DNA from: an uncultured Clostridia bacterium
GTDB taxonomy: Bacteria > Bacillota > Clostridia > TANB77 > CAG-508
Direction: 5' to 3'
Length of the DNA stretch: 34,515 bases
NCBI GenBank assembly: GCA_944386745.1
Contig: CALXCG010000012.1
Span: 1-34,515 of the forward strand
Shown: positions 9,400-16,441 of the stretch, one piece after another
Numbering within the stretch: position 1 is the first letter of the stretch
Layout of the letters: each line of letters begins with the position of its first letter
The notes under the pieces: model-generated
Seen by the model: only the letters and a program-made list of their open reading frames with translations
Database searches by the model: none
Told to the model about the DNA's origin: nothing
Position numbers and translations under genes: made by a program

Positions 9400-11868
9400 C
9401 TATTCTGTTGTAGTGCTCCTTCCCATTTTTAGTTCATTTAGCTTTTCTAGTGTCATTAGTACTTCTCTTGGTTTGCTTCCTTGGTAACCAGATATTACTC
9501 CTCTTTCTTCCATTTGGTCTATTATTCTTCCTGCTCTTGCGTATCCTACTTTAAATCTTCTTTGTATAAATGATGTTGATGCTTGTCCGGTTTCTACTAC
9601 TGTTTGTATAGCATCCATTAAAAATGGATCTGTTTCGTCATCTTCTGCTTGTTCTTGTGTTAATTCTTTTTCTGTTTTATTATTATTTTCTATGCTTTCT
9701 AATATATCTTCACTATATGTTGCTGTTCCATTTGATTTTATGAAGTCTACTATTTTTTCTACTTCGTCATCTGATACAAATGCTCCTTGTACTCTTGATG
9801 GCTTTGGCGCTCCTGATGGAAAATATAGCATATCTCCTTTTCCTAGTAGTTTTTCTGCTCCTACACTATCTAGTATTGTTCTTGAGTCTACTTGTGATGA
9901 TACTGCAAATGCTATTCTTGATGGTATATTTGCTTTGATTAGTCCTGTGATTACATCTACTGATGGTCTTTGTGTTGCAATTACTAGGTGCATTCCTGCA
10001 GCTCTAGCTTTTTGTGCTAAACGACATATTGCATCTTCTACATCATTTTTTGCTACCATCATTAAGTCTGCTAACTCGTCTATAATTATTACTATTTGTG
10101 GTAGTTTTCCCATTCCTTCTTCTTTTTCTATTGCTTTGTTATACCCTTTTAAGTCTCTTACTCCTTTTTGTGCAAATAGATTATATCTGTTGTCCATTTC
10201 TTGTACTGCCCATGCAAGTGCACCTGCTGCTTTTCTTGGGTCTGTTACTACTGGGATTAATAGATGTGGTATCCCATTATATACTGATAATTCAACTACT
10301 TTTGGGTCTACCATTACAAATTTAACCTCACTTGGTTTTGCATGATAAACTATACTTGTTATTATTGTATTTATGCACACACTTTTTCCTGAACCTGTTG
10401 AACCTGCAATTAATACATGTGGCATTTTTGCTATATCTGCTAACTGGATTTCTCCTGCAACGTCTTTTCCAAGTGCTATTGTTAGTTTCGAATCACTTTT
10501 TCTAAATTCATCACTATCTAGTACTTCTCTCAGATGTACTGCTTCTTTTTCACGGTTTGGTACTTCAATTCCTACTGCTTGTTTTCCTGGTATTGGTGCT
10601 TCTATACGTATTGTTTCTGCTGCTAAGTTTAGTGCTATATCATCTGCTAGGTTTGCTATTTTGCTAACTCTAACTCCTTCTGCTGGTTTAAGCTCATAAC
10701 GTGTTATTGCTGGTCCTACTGATACATTTTCAACTTTTGCAGATACTCCAAAACTATATAATGTTTTTTGAAGTTTTGTTGCAGTATCTGTTAACGCTTT
10801 TGCTCCACCTTTTAGTGTTTTCTTTCCTGCTTTGCTAAGTAACTCTACTGGTGGATATTCATAATGTTCATCTTCAACTGTCATTGCATGTTCTAATTGT
10901 AAAACCTCTCTTTTCTTTTCTTCTTTTTGTTCATCTTCTTGCTTGAATAAGTTGTTTTCTAAAACATCTGGTTCAATTACTTCTTGTTTATTTTCAGCTT
11001 GTTTTCTTGCTAATAATCCTTTTTTACTTTCTTTTGTTAATGGCTCTAAATCGTCATTACTATGGTCATATTTCTTTAATCCTTGTTTTTCGTCTCCATT
11101 ATCCACAATTCGTCCACCAAAGTTGATTTTTATTTGATTTTCCATTGGATTGTTTTGCTGTTTTTCTAATTCTTTTTGTGCTAATCTTTCTTGTCTTTCT
11201 CTTCTCCTTCTTTGTGCTGGTGTTTCTTTTTCTTCTTCTGTCATTTGTGCTAATTCTTTTTTCCTTTGTTCACGATATTCTAATTTTTCTTCTCGTTTTT
11301 CTTCCATTTTGTCAGCCATTTCTTGAATTTTTTCTGACAAGTTAATTCCAAATGTAAATACTATTAATATTACTGCAATTCCTAAACATAGTATAATTGC
11401 TCCTACAACTCCTAATAGGTTTACTAATGGAACTGCTCCAAGTGCACCTATTGCTCCTCCACCTTTACTTTGTGAGCCTAAATAATATGCATCTTTTATT
11501 ATGCTTGAATTTTCTCCATTTGTTTGTAATTCTCCTCCAGATATTTGGAACACGCTTAATACAATGGATAATGCTATTAAAAGCACTCCATATTGTACTA
11601 ATTTCATTTTAAATTCTTCATTTCCATTTGATGCTATTTTTATGGCAATCACAAAAATACCAATAGGTAATATGTATTGTACTATTCCGAATATTCCGCC
11701 TAATATTTCATTTAATTTTGTTCCTACCATCCCTGATTTTGTATATATTAAAACTGCTAAAAGGATACTTACAACTATTAATATAACTACTGCCATATCC
11801 ATTTTAGAAGTTGCTTTTTTTCTCTTTTGATATCTTCTTTTTCTTTTTGCTGCCACTATTTTAACCAT
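9400..11868 (-). CDS. ftsK: DNA translocase FtsK/SpoIIIE
   Basis: Membrane-anchored ATP-driven double-stranded DNA pump that clears chromosomes from the division septum. The N-terminus carries about four membrane segments (about residues 24-42, 58-78, 88-107 and 136-166) after a basic tail. A charged linker follows (170-320). The motor has Walker [10 protein letters not shown] (478-486) and Walker [13 protein letters not shown] (Asp/Glu near 587-588), and the [18 protein letters not shown] segment. The C-terminal gamma winged helix ([26 protein letters not shown]) reads orientation sequences. Length of 822 is usual. The ATG at 11868 abuts AAAGG, so a GTG at 11856 with better spacing may be the true start. 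TAG stop. Confidence 0.95.
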   Translation of the reverse strand: MVKIVAAKRKRRYQKRKKATSKMDMAVVILIVVSILLAVLIYTKSGMVGTKLNEILGGIFGIVQYILPIGIFVIAIKIASNGNEEFKMKLVQYGVLLIALSIVLSVFQISGGELQTNGENSSIIKDAYYLGSQSKGGGAIGALGAVPLVNLLGVVGAIILCLGIAVILIVFTFGINLSEKIQEMADKMEEKREEKLEYREQRKKELAQMTEEEKETPAQRRRRERQERLAQKELEKQQNNPMENQIKINFGGRIVDNGDEKQGLKKYDHSNDDLEPLTKESKKGLLARKQAENKQEVIEPDVLENNLFKQEDEQKEEKKREVLQLEHAMTVEDEHYEYPPVELLSKAGKKTLKGGAKALTDTATKLQKTLYSFGVSAKVENVSVGPAITRYELKPAEGVRVSKIANLADDIALNLAAETIRIEAPIPGKQAVGIEVPNREKEAVHLREVLDSDEFRKSDSKLTIALGKDVAGEIQLADIAKMPHVLIAGSTGSGKSVCINTIITSIVYHAKPSEVKFVMVDPKVVELSVYNGIPHLLIPVVTDPRKAAGALAWAVQEMDNRYNLFAQKGVRDLKGYNKAIEKEEGMGKLPQIVIIIDELADLMMVAKNDVEDAICRLAQKARAAGMHLVIATQRPSVDVITGLIKANIPSRIAFAVSSQVDSRTILDSVGAEKLLGKGDMLYFPSGAPKPSRVQGAFVSDDEVEKIVDFIKSNGTATYSEDILESIENNNKTEKELTQEQAEDDETDPFLMDAIQTVVETGQASTSFIQRRFKVGYARAGRIIDQMEERGVISGYQGSKPREVLMTLEKLNELKMGRSTTTE

Positions 11869-11883
11869 CCTTTCTTTACTTTA

Positions 11884-12102
11884 TTATCTATCTAAATCAT
11901 ACAATTCTTTTTCCTTATCATCTAAAGTTTTGATTGATAATCCATTCATTTTAGCGCCTTTAGGCCAAGTCATTTTTTTCCCTGTTTTCTTCTCAATATA
12001 TGCATCTATTTCTTCATCACTCATATTCTTTAATTCTTCATAACTTAACCCTATTCTTTTTGATATTAATTTTTTAGTTTCATCTTTTAATTGATAACTC
12101 AT
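11884..12102 (-). CDS. Small unknown charged protein, 72 aa
   Basis: I do not recognise a named family. The sequence is soluble and charged, with helical segments such as LSYEELKNMSDEEIDAYIEK followed by KTGKKMTWPKGAKMNG and an acidic tail. I chose the ATG at 12102 because GGGAGAG sits seven bases upstream; an ATG at 12117 has no ribosome site. It ends 15 bp before ftsK and is probably cotranscribed with it. Its role is unknown. Confidence 0.65.
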   Translation of the reverse strand: MSYQLKDETKKLISKRIGLSYEELKNMSDEEIDAYIEKKTGKKMTWPKGAKMNGLSIKTLDDKEKELYDLDR

Positions 12103-12210
12103 TATAATCTCTCCCATCTCAATAAATTTTTTATTCCAATCTTTGGTAAAGAATTGTTTTTTATTTTTAAAACTAATTATTAAAATTAAATATAATAATT
12201 AAAAAAAGAA

Positions 12211-12310
12211 TTAGTATATTGCTAGGCAAACGAACTTAAAATTTATGAGGCGTACTAGATGTACGTTGATTAAATTTTAAGTGAAGTTTAACGACGCAAG
12301 ATCCTGATTA
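12211..12310. repeat. 100-nt nested palindrome, long copy
   Basis: Three nested inverted repeats: outer AGTATATTGC / GCAAGATCCT (two mismatches), middle ACTTAAAATTTA / TAAATTTTAAGT (12 bp perfect, 12234-12245 and 12271-12282), inner CGTAC / GTACG around TAGAT. A shorter copy with the same ends and no inner hairpin lies at 13665-13712. Both are bounded by A- and T-runs, so they could act as bidirectional terminators or be miniature mobile elements. Confidence 0.75.
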
Positions 12311-12323
12311 TTTTTTTAATTAA

Positions 12324-12381
12324 AAGTCGGAAACCAAAAGCCTTGCCCATAGCCCACGACTTCTGATATCCGACTTCTGAT
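12324..12381. repeat. GC-richer hairpin with an 11-nt direct repeat
   Basis: AAGTCGG (12324-12330) pairs with CCGACTT (12370-12376), and CGACTTCTGAT occurs twice 14 bases apart (12357-12367 and 12371-12381). The segment between, including CCTTGCCCATAGCCCACG, is much richer in GC than its surroundings. It lies seven bases past the stop of the 12388 gene. Confidence 0.55.
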
Positions 12382-12387
12382 TGCTAT

Positions 12388-12891
12388 CTATTTCAACTCT
12401 TTTCTACTATTTTGAATTGTTTTAATTGTATCCTCCAAAGAAATTTGCATTAAATTTAATGCCTCTGTCATATTAGTTCCTAGTTTATTTAAAGTATCAT
12501 TTAATACATTTTCAGTATTTGCAAGAAGACTATCTGCATATTCTTTAGTACCTTTAGAAATTTCTCTTGACATTTCATTAGCTGTTTCAATAATTTCTGT
12601 TTTTTGGTCATATGCTTTTCTTGTAATTTCATGTTCATCTATCATTGCAATTATTCTGTTTTCTGCTTCTTTAACAATTCCATCTGCTTCTTTTTGGGCT
12701 TCTACTAATATACGTTGTCTTTCTTCTTTAACCCATTTAGCTTGTTTTAGTTCATCTGGAAGTTTTAATCTAATTTCTTTTATTAAATCAAGCATTTCAT
12801 CTTTATCTACTATCCCCTTTGAAGAAAATGGCAGATTTCTGCTTCTTTCTAATAAATCCTCCAATGTTTCTAATAATGTAAATATTTCCAT
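12388..12891 (-). CDS. Coiled-coil protein resembling F-type ATPase subunit b-like proteins, 167 aa
   Basis: The protein is soluble, with no membrane segment. Residues 1-50 are a helical head (LLETLEDLLERSRNLPFSS, DKDEMLDLIKEIRLKLP), followed by a long heptad region (VKEERQRILVEAQKEADGIVKEAENRII) and an amphipathic tail. Such Clostridia proteins are commonly given ATPase-like names because their coiled coil resembles ATP synthase subunit b. There is no nucleotide-binding motif and I would not call it an ATPase. Start ATG follows AAAGGGG with 7-bp spacing. It lies after rsmD and could share its transcript, unless the hairpins between the two terminate it. Confidence 0.75.
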   Translation of the reverse strand: MEIFTLLETLEDLLERSRNLPFSSKGIVDKDEMLDLIKEIRLKLPDELKQAKWVKEERQRILVEAQKEADGIVKEAENRIIAMIDEHEITRKAYDQKTEIIETANEMSREISKGTKEYADSLLANTENVLNDTLNKLGTNMTEALNLMQISLEDTIKTIQNSRKELK

Positions 12892-12939
12892 GGTTTTACC
12901 CCTTTCTTATCCTATGCCTTCTTTCTTGACAAATCGTTG

Positions 12940-13022
12940 GACAAATCTCGCTTTGTGAGAACTTTTTGTATTTTTTATTTTATTATACTTATTTTAGTTC
13001 TCAAAAAGCGTAAAGATTTGTC
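12940..13022. repeat. 83-nt long imperfect hairpin
   Basis: The left arm (GACAAATCT, CGCTTT, GTGAGAACT; 12940-12963) pairs with the right arm (AGTTCTCA, AAAGCG, AGATTTGTC; 12996-13022) with a few mismatches and a 32-nt AT-rich loop. It is the first of three consecutive palindromes between the 12388 gene and rsmD. Confidence 0.65.
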
Positions 13023-13027
13023 GTCGC

Positions 13028-13050
13028 GAAAAATTGCCATGCAATTTTTC
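13028..13050 (-). terminator. Perfect 10-bp hairpin after rsmD, possible terminator
   Basis: GAAAAATTGC / GCAATTTTTC with a three-base loop. On the minus strand the right arm ends in TTTTTC, which could serve as a short U-tract. It lies 21 bases past the rsmD stop. It could equally be part of a mobile repeat. Confidence 0.45.
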
Positions 13051-13062
13051 TGTGCATTATTC

Positions 13063-13103
13063 TTTTTACATTATAGGGAATGCAATTCTCTATAATGTAA
13101 AAA
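13063..13103. repeat. 41-nt palindrome overlapping the rsmD stop
   Basis: TTTTTACATTATAG (13063-13076) and CTATAATGTAAAAA (13090-13103) form a perfect 14-bp stem, and the 13-nt loop is itself nearly palindromic (GGAATGCAATTCT). The last eight codons of rsmD and its TAA stop lie inside it. Confidence 0.75.
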
Positions 13104-13638
13104 TATCAGATTTGCCCTTCCATATTTTCTTTCATCTATAATATTTATATCTATATTTTCTAGTTGCTGTTTTATTTCTTCCTTTTGGTCTGTTTCTATT
13201 ATTATTATACTATCAGTTTGTAAAATCCCCTTTTTAATTAGTAGTTTGATTGCATCAATTGCATAATTTGTTTTATAAGGCGGATCTAAATATACAATAT
13301 CCACTTTTTCTTTTAATTTGTTATCTATTAATTCATTAAACTGCATTTGATAAAGTTCTACTTTGTCTTGATATCCGTGTTTTTTCAATATTCTTTTTTA
13401 TTATCTGTATTGCTTTTTTATTGTTATCACAAAGTATTGCTTTTTTTGCGCCTCTACTTACTGCTTCTAATCCTATTGCGCCACTTCCTGCAAATAGGTC
13501 TAAAAAAATACTGTCCCTTATTTCTGATTGTATAATATTAAATAAAGATTCTTTTACCCTATCTAGCGTAGGTCTTGTGTTTAATCCTTCTAGTGTATAT
13601 AGTTTTGTGCCACGCTTTTCTCCTGCAATAATTCTCAT
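13071..13638 (-). pseudogene. rsmD: 16S rRNA (guanine(966)-N(2))-methyltransferase, frameshifted
   Basis: RsmD methylates G966 of 16S rRNA using S-adenosylmethionine. The 5' part has the family start RIIAGEKRGTKL, RPTLDRVKESLFNII and the SAM-binding LDLFAGSGAIGLEAVSRGA. The 3' part, in another frame, has the catalytic VYLDPPY motif. The frames join if one base is removed from an A6 run (T6 on the given strand, 13380-13385): the reading then goes KKNIEK to HGYQDKVEL without a gap. The span of 568 bases is 3n+1. It may be a homopolymer assembly error or true inactivation. No good ribosome site adjoins the ATG; AAAGGA lies about 90 bases upstream, beyond the repeat at 13665-13712. The C-terminus HYRELHSL comes from a palindrome. 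Confidence 0.88.
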
Positions 13639-13664
13639 GATTTCTTATTTCAATTTTAAAAAAA

Positions 13665-13712
13665 TTAGTATATTGCTAGTCAAACGAGCTTAGCAACGCA
13701 AGATACTGATTA
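13665..13712. repeat. 48-nt palindrome, short copy of the 12211 element
   Basis: Same ends and orientation as 12211-12310: TTAGTATATTGCTAG, CAAACGA, then GCAAGATACTGATTA. AGTATATTGC pairs with GCAAGATACT with one mismatch. The inner 12-bp hairpin of the long copy is absent. It lies between a purine-rich AAAGGA and the rsmD start codon. Confidence 0.75.
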
Positions 13713-13744
13713 TTTTTTCAAATTGTCCTTTCTTTGATAATACT

Positions 13745-13772
13745 ATTTTATTCTTTTTTCAATCAAAGTCAA
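13745..13772 (-). promoter_or_regulatory. Candidate rsmD promoter
   Basis: TTGACT (13767-13772), 16-bp spacer, TAAAAT (13745-13750) on the minus strand. The rest of the 321-bp gap 13639-13959 holds the short palindrome, this promoter, two TGTAAC half-sites and the divIVA terminator; I see no gene in it. Confidence 0.5.
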
Positions 13773-13787
13773 TAGTATTAATAGAAA

Positions 13788-13815
13788 TGTAACATATATT
13801 TAATAGTTCTGTAAC
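13788..13815. promoter_or_regulatory. Paired TGTAAC half-sites upstream of the rsmD promoter
   Basis: TGTAACATAT occurs at 13788-13797 and 13810-13819, 22 bp apart (two helical turns), upstream of the -35 at 13767. The same half-site is doubled at 15048-15064 before sepF with the tighter spacing of a WalR box. Binding protein is inferred. Confidence 0.35.
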
Positions 13816-13903
13816 ATATTTTTGTTATTTTTACATTAACCATTATATTACCGTCTAATATGACATTTTTATATAACATATATATTACAAATATTTATTT
13901 TAA

Positions 13904-13937
13904 AAATACAAAAATAAGACTATCTTTTTGGATAGTC
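13904..13937 (-). terminator. Intrinsic terminator after divIVA
   Basis: GACTATC / GATAGTC stem with a six-base loop, followed on the minus strand by TTATTTTTG. It lies 23 bases past the divIVA stop and ends the sepF-divIVA transcript. Confidence 0.75.
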
Positions 13938-13959
13938 CTCATCTTTCGTAATAAATAAT

Positions 13960-14424
13960 TTATGCATCATCTTTGTTAATATCTTTTAATAATTCTAGTT
14001 GAGAAATTAATAATGATTCCATTTTTGCTTTATATATATCAAATTGTTTTTTTACGTCTTCTAGTTCTTTCTTTTTTGCAACTATTTCACTATCTAAATC
14101 ACTTGCTTGTTTTTGAGCTGTCCCTTTTGCTTCATTTATTATTTGGTCTGCTTGTTGTCTAGCTACTTTTTTGACATCTTCAGCTGTTGATTGAGCCATT
14201 ACTAATGTGTTTTGAAGTGTTTCTTCTATTGTTTTGTAATGTTCCAAAGTTTTATTTAATTCATCAACTTTATCTCTTAATTCATTTACTTCTTTATAAT
14301 TCTTTGTGTAATCTAATGTTAATTCGTCTAAAAACTCATCTACATCTTCAACATTATATCCGTTCATCATTTGCTTAGAAAATTTTTTATTCTCGATATC
14401 TAATGGTGTAATCAAATTTATCAT
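13960..14424 (-). CDS. divIVA: DivIVA-domain protein
   Basis: DivIVA proteins bind negatively curved membrane at poles and septa through an N-terminal crossed helix and then form a long coiled coil. The N-terminus ITPLDIENKKFSKQMMNGYN followed by VEDVDEFLDELTLDY is the family signature. Residues from about 45 on are coiled coil (DKVDELNKTLEHYKTIEETL and later). At 154 residues it is normal. The ATG at 14424 nearly abuts its ribosome site; a TTG at 14415, starting right at ITPLD, fits the family start and spacing as well. It follows sepF by 28 bp in the same operon, the usual arrangement in Bacillota, and ends at a terminator. Confidence 0.93.
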   Translation of the reverse strand: MINLITPLDIENKKFSKQMMNGYNVEDVDEFLDELTLDYTKNYKEVNELRDKVDELNKTLEHYKTIEETLQNTLVMAQSTAEDVKKVARQQADQIINEAKGTAQKQASDLDSEIVAKKKELEDVKKQFDIYKAKMESLLISQLELLKDINKDDA

Positions 14425-14452
14425 TCCTTCCCTTAGGTATAAAATAGCGTTA

Positions 14453-14941
14453 TTAGTTTATTCCATTATTTTTTAACCAAGATACAGAAAGTTTGCTTTT
14501 CATTTCTTCTCTTGCCATTTCATTTGTTATTTCATAATTTGATGGTGCAACTAAGAATATTGAGTTTGAAACTTTTTGGATATATCCATCTAATGCATAT
14601 ACTCCACCACTAATAAAGTCAACAATTCTTCTTGCTACATCTTTGTTAACATACTCTAAATTTACTATAACAGATTTTTTCTCTTTTAAGAAACTACATA
14701 TTTCATCTGATTGTTCAAATGCAGTTGGTTGTGATATAACCATTTTTATCGCATTATTTTGATTTTGTGGCATTGATACCACTTTTTCTTTTTCTCTATT
14801 TTTTCTTCCAAATAATTTTTTATCTTCTACTTCTTCATCCTCATCATCATATTCATAGATGTTTTCATCCTCGTATTCTTCTGGCTCAGCTGAGTCCATC
14901 CCAAATAAATCCCATACTTTATTCATTAAAGCTCCTGACAT
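14453..14941 (-). CDS. sepF: Cell division protein SepF
   Basis: SepF binds FtsZ and the membrane and organises the Z-ring. The 162 residues have a short amphipathic N-terminal helix (MNKVWDLFGM), an acidic linker (EEYEDENIYEYDDEDEE), and the C-terminal SepF domain from about residue 70, with SVIVNLEYVNKDVARRIVDF, SGGVYALDGYIQKV and FLVAPSNYEI. The ATG follows AGGAGG with seven-base spacing. It has its own promoter (14984-15012) and a WalR-like box upstream, and is cotranscribed with divIVA. The HlyD-like gene lies upstream on the same strand. Confidence 0.96.
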   Translation of the reverse strand: MSGALMNKVWDLFGMDSAEPEEYEDENIYEYDDEDEEVEDKKLFGRKNREKEKVVSMPQNQNNAIKMVISQPTAFEQSDEICSFLKEKKSVIVNLEYVNKDVARRIVDFISGGVYALDGYIQKVSNSIFLVAPSNYEITNEMAREEMKSKLSVSWLKNNGIN

Positions 14942-14983
14942 AAAAAAACCTCCTAAATTTACTTCCTTTGTTTTGACATACTA

Positions 14984-15012
14984 AGTATCTACTTTTTTTG
15001 CCATAAAGTCAA
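14984..15012 (-). promoter_or_regulatory. Promoter of sepF-divIVA
   Basis: TTGACT (15007-15012), 17-bp spacer, GATACT (14984-14989) on the minus strand, 43 bases upstream of the sepF ATG. Confidence 0.6.
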
Positions 15013-15047
15013 TATTTTTTACGAATGTAATTGAATTTTAATATTTT

Positions 15048-15064
15048 TGTAACATTTCTGTAAC
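15048..15064 (+). promoter_or_regulatory. WalR-type box (TGTAAC-N5-TGTAAC) upstream of sepF
   Basis: Two TGTAAC half-sites separated by ATTTC match the known WalR/YycF recognition pattern TGTWAH-N5-TGTWAH. The box lies 36 bp upstream of the sepF -35, in the opposite orientation, and ends three bases short of the stop codon of the HlyD-like gene. WalR control of division genes is known in Bacilli; here it is inferred. Confidence 0.5.
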
Positions 15065-15066
15065 AT

Positions 15067-16362
15067 TTATTCTACTTCATTTAAATCTGGATTTAATACA
15101 ATTTCATCATATAAAGAAATTTTTCTATATGAATTTATTTCTTCATTTGAAAATCCTAATTCTTTTAATTCTTCTGTTGTGTATGGCTGTACAATTGAAT
15201 ATTCTTCACCTTGTTTTGTAACATTTACAAGTATTTTATTCAAATATCCAGCTCTATTTCTAACAACATAATTTAGCCCATCTATTTCTACAATTGCTTC
15301 ATTTGGTATTTTTAATCCTGTTTCATCCCACCATATTAAGTCAAATGATATTTTTCTATAATTTATAAGTTCTTCTATTTGTTCATTTACCTGTAATATC
15401 AGCATAACTTCTTCATCATTTTCTTGTGATATACTGGTTATTTCTGCTGATATTTCCGCATTATTCGATAATCTAATTTTTACATCATCTCCAACTTTGG
15501 CTTGTTTTGCTTCTTCAGTTGATGATATTGTTGCAATATAACAATTAAAGTTATCAATAACTTTTCCAGCTTCTTCGCTTGTTGCCACAATCTCTCCTGT
15601 TTTTAAATTCAAATTTTCTAAAACTTCTTTATTAATGCTTCCAAAATTATCTGGTGTTAAAGTTTCTTCTAATCCGTCAACTTTATATGACACTATCCCA
15701 CTCATAGGCGCTTTAACATATTCAGCTCCAGAATTTAATTGACTCTCATATTGTTTTCTTTCTTCTATTAATTGATTTAAATATGAACCTTGTGGGCTTA
15801 AATCTCCTGCTATTTTAGCCTTTCTAGTAATCAGATTGTCAATTTCTTTTTTATATTCAGTTAGTGTTGTTACATCTGTAATTTTATTAATTTCTTTTAA
15901 TTTTTCATCTATTTGATCTTCTAAAGATTTCATGTCAGCTGAAAATATACTTGTATCTTCTGTCATTGCTGTTTGGATTTGTTCATCTAGTTCAGCAATT
16001 TTTTGTTTTAAACCTTCTTCATTTGTACTGTAATATCTAAATATATTTTCATCTTTAGCCGCTCTTTCTCCTTCTGCTTTTATTTGCTCCATTCCGTTTT
16101 TATAGTTATTTCCTCTTACTACTGTTTCTTTTCTTATAACATATCCAATGTCTGTTTCTTCTTGATATAATGTTCCTTCTTCTATTGTAAATATGTTTGT
16201 TGGCTCTTTAATAAGAAGATATATCGCATATACAACATAAATAAGAACTGCCACAATTATGATATTTAATATAATCTTCTTTTTTTGGTTTACTGTTGTT
16301 TTTTTAGTTGTTTTCACTTGTTCTTTATTTTGCTTTTCCAATATCTTCTTCATTCCTTTCAT
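15067..16362 (-). CDS. HlyD-like membrane-anchored adaptor protein of the sepF locus
   Basis: A basic N-terminus (KKTTVNQKKK) precedes one membrane helix (about residues 28-48, IILNIIIVAVLIYVVYAIYL). A beta-barrel-like segment with TDIGYVIRKETV follows, then helical hairpin sequence with two coiled-coil stretches (about 110-210), and a lipoyl-type return YVKAPMSGIVSYKVDG. This order is that of HlyD/RND-adaptor proteins, though a Gram-positive cell has no outer membrane to reach and no exporter gene is next to it. Such proteins are frequent next to sepF in Clostridia. The start is unclear: ATGs at 16362 and 16353 both lack a properly spaced ribosome site, probably because the repeat at 16382-16441 entered the leader. 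Confidence 0.8.
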   Translation of the reverse strand: MKGMKKILEKQNKEQVKTTKKTTVNQKKKIILNIIIVAVLIYVVYAIYLLIKEPTNIFTIEEGTLYQEETDIGYVIRKETVVRGNNYKNGMEQIKAEGERAAKDENIFRYYSTNEEGLKQKIAELDEQIQTAMTEDTSIFSADMKSLEDQIDEKLKEINKITDVTTLTEYKKEIDNLITRKAKIAGDLSPQGSYLNQLIEERKQYESQLNSGAEYVKAPMSGIVSYKVDGLEETLTPDNFGSINKEVLENLNLKTGEIVATSEEAGKVIDNFNCYIATISSTEEAKQAKVGDDVKIRLSNNAEISAEITSISQENDEEVMLILQVNEQIEELINYRKISFDLIWWDETGLKIPNEAIVEIDGLNYVVRNRAGYLNKILVNVTKQGEEYSIVQPYTTEELKELGFSNEEINSYRKISLYDEIVLNPDLNEVE

Positions 16363-16381
16363 TGGTTAGTTTGGTCGCTTT

Positions 16382-16441
16382 GGTCACTTTGGGGACAGGT
16401 TTGGACTGACCATTTTTGGATACTTTTTGGACGCTACTTTT
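16382..16441 (+). repeat. GGGGAC-core palindromic repeat, GGTCAG stem family, solo copy
   Basis: GGTCACTTTGGGGACAGG closed by GACTGACC (16382-16411), then ATTTTT and a degenerate half module GGATACTTTTTGGACGC. It is the same composite as the RAYT flanks but without a transposase. It fills the gap between the miaA stop (TGA, 16442-16444) and the HlyD-like start. Confidence 0.85.

Noticed and set aside
9692-10699. Two long plus-strand open frames across ftsK
   Set aside because: They are shadows of the FtsK motor domain; composition is unlike real proteins here.
12211-12310. CRISPR-like or riboswitch reading of the nested palindrome
   Set aside because: No spaced direct repeats and no conserved aptamer pattern; it is a palindrome with a second copy.
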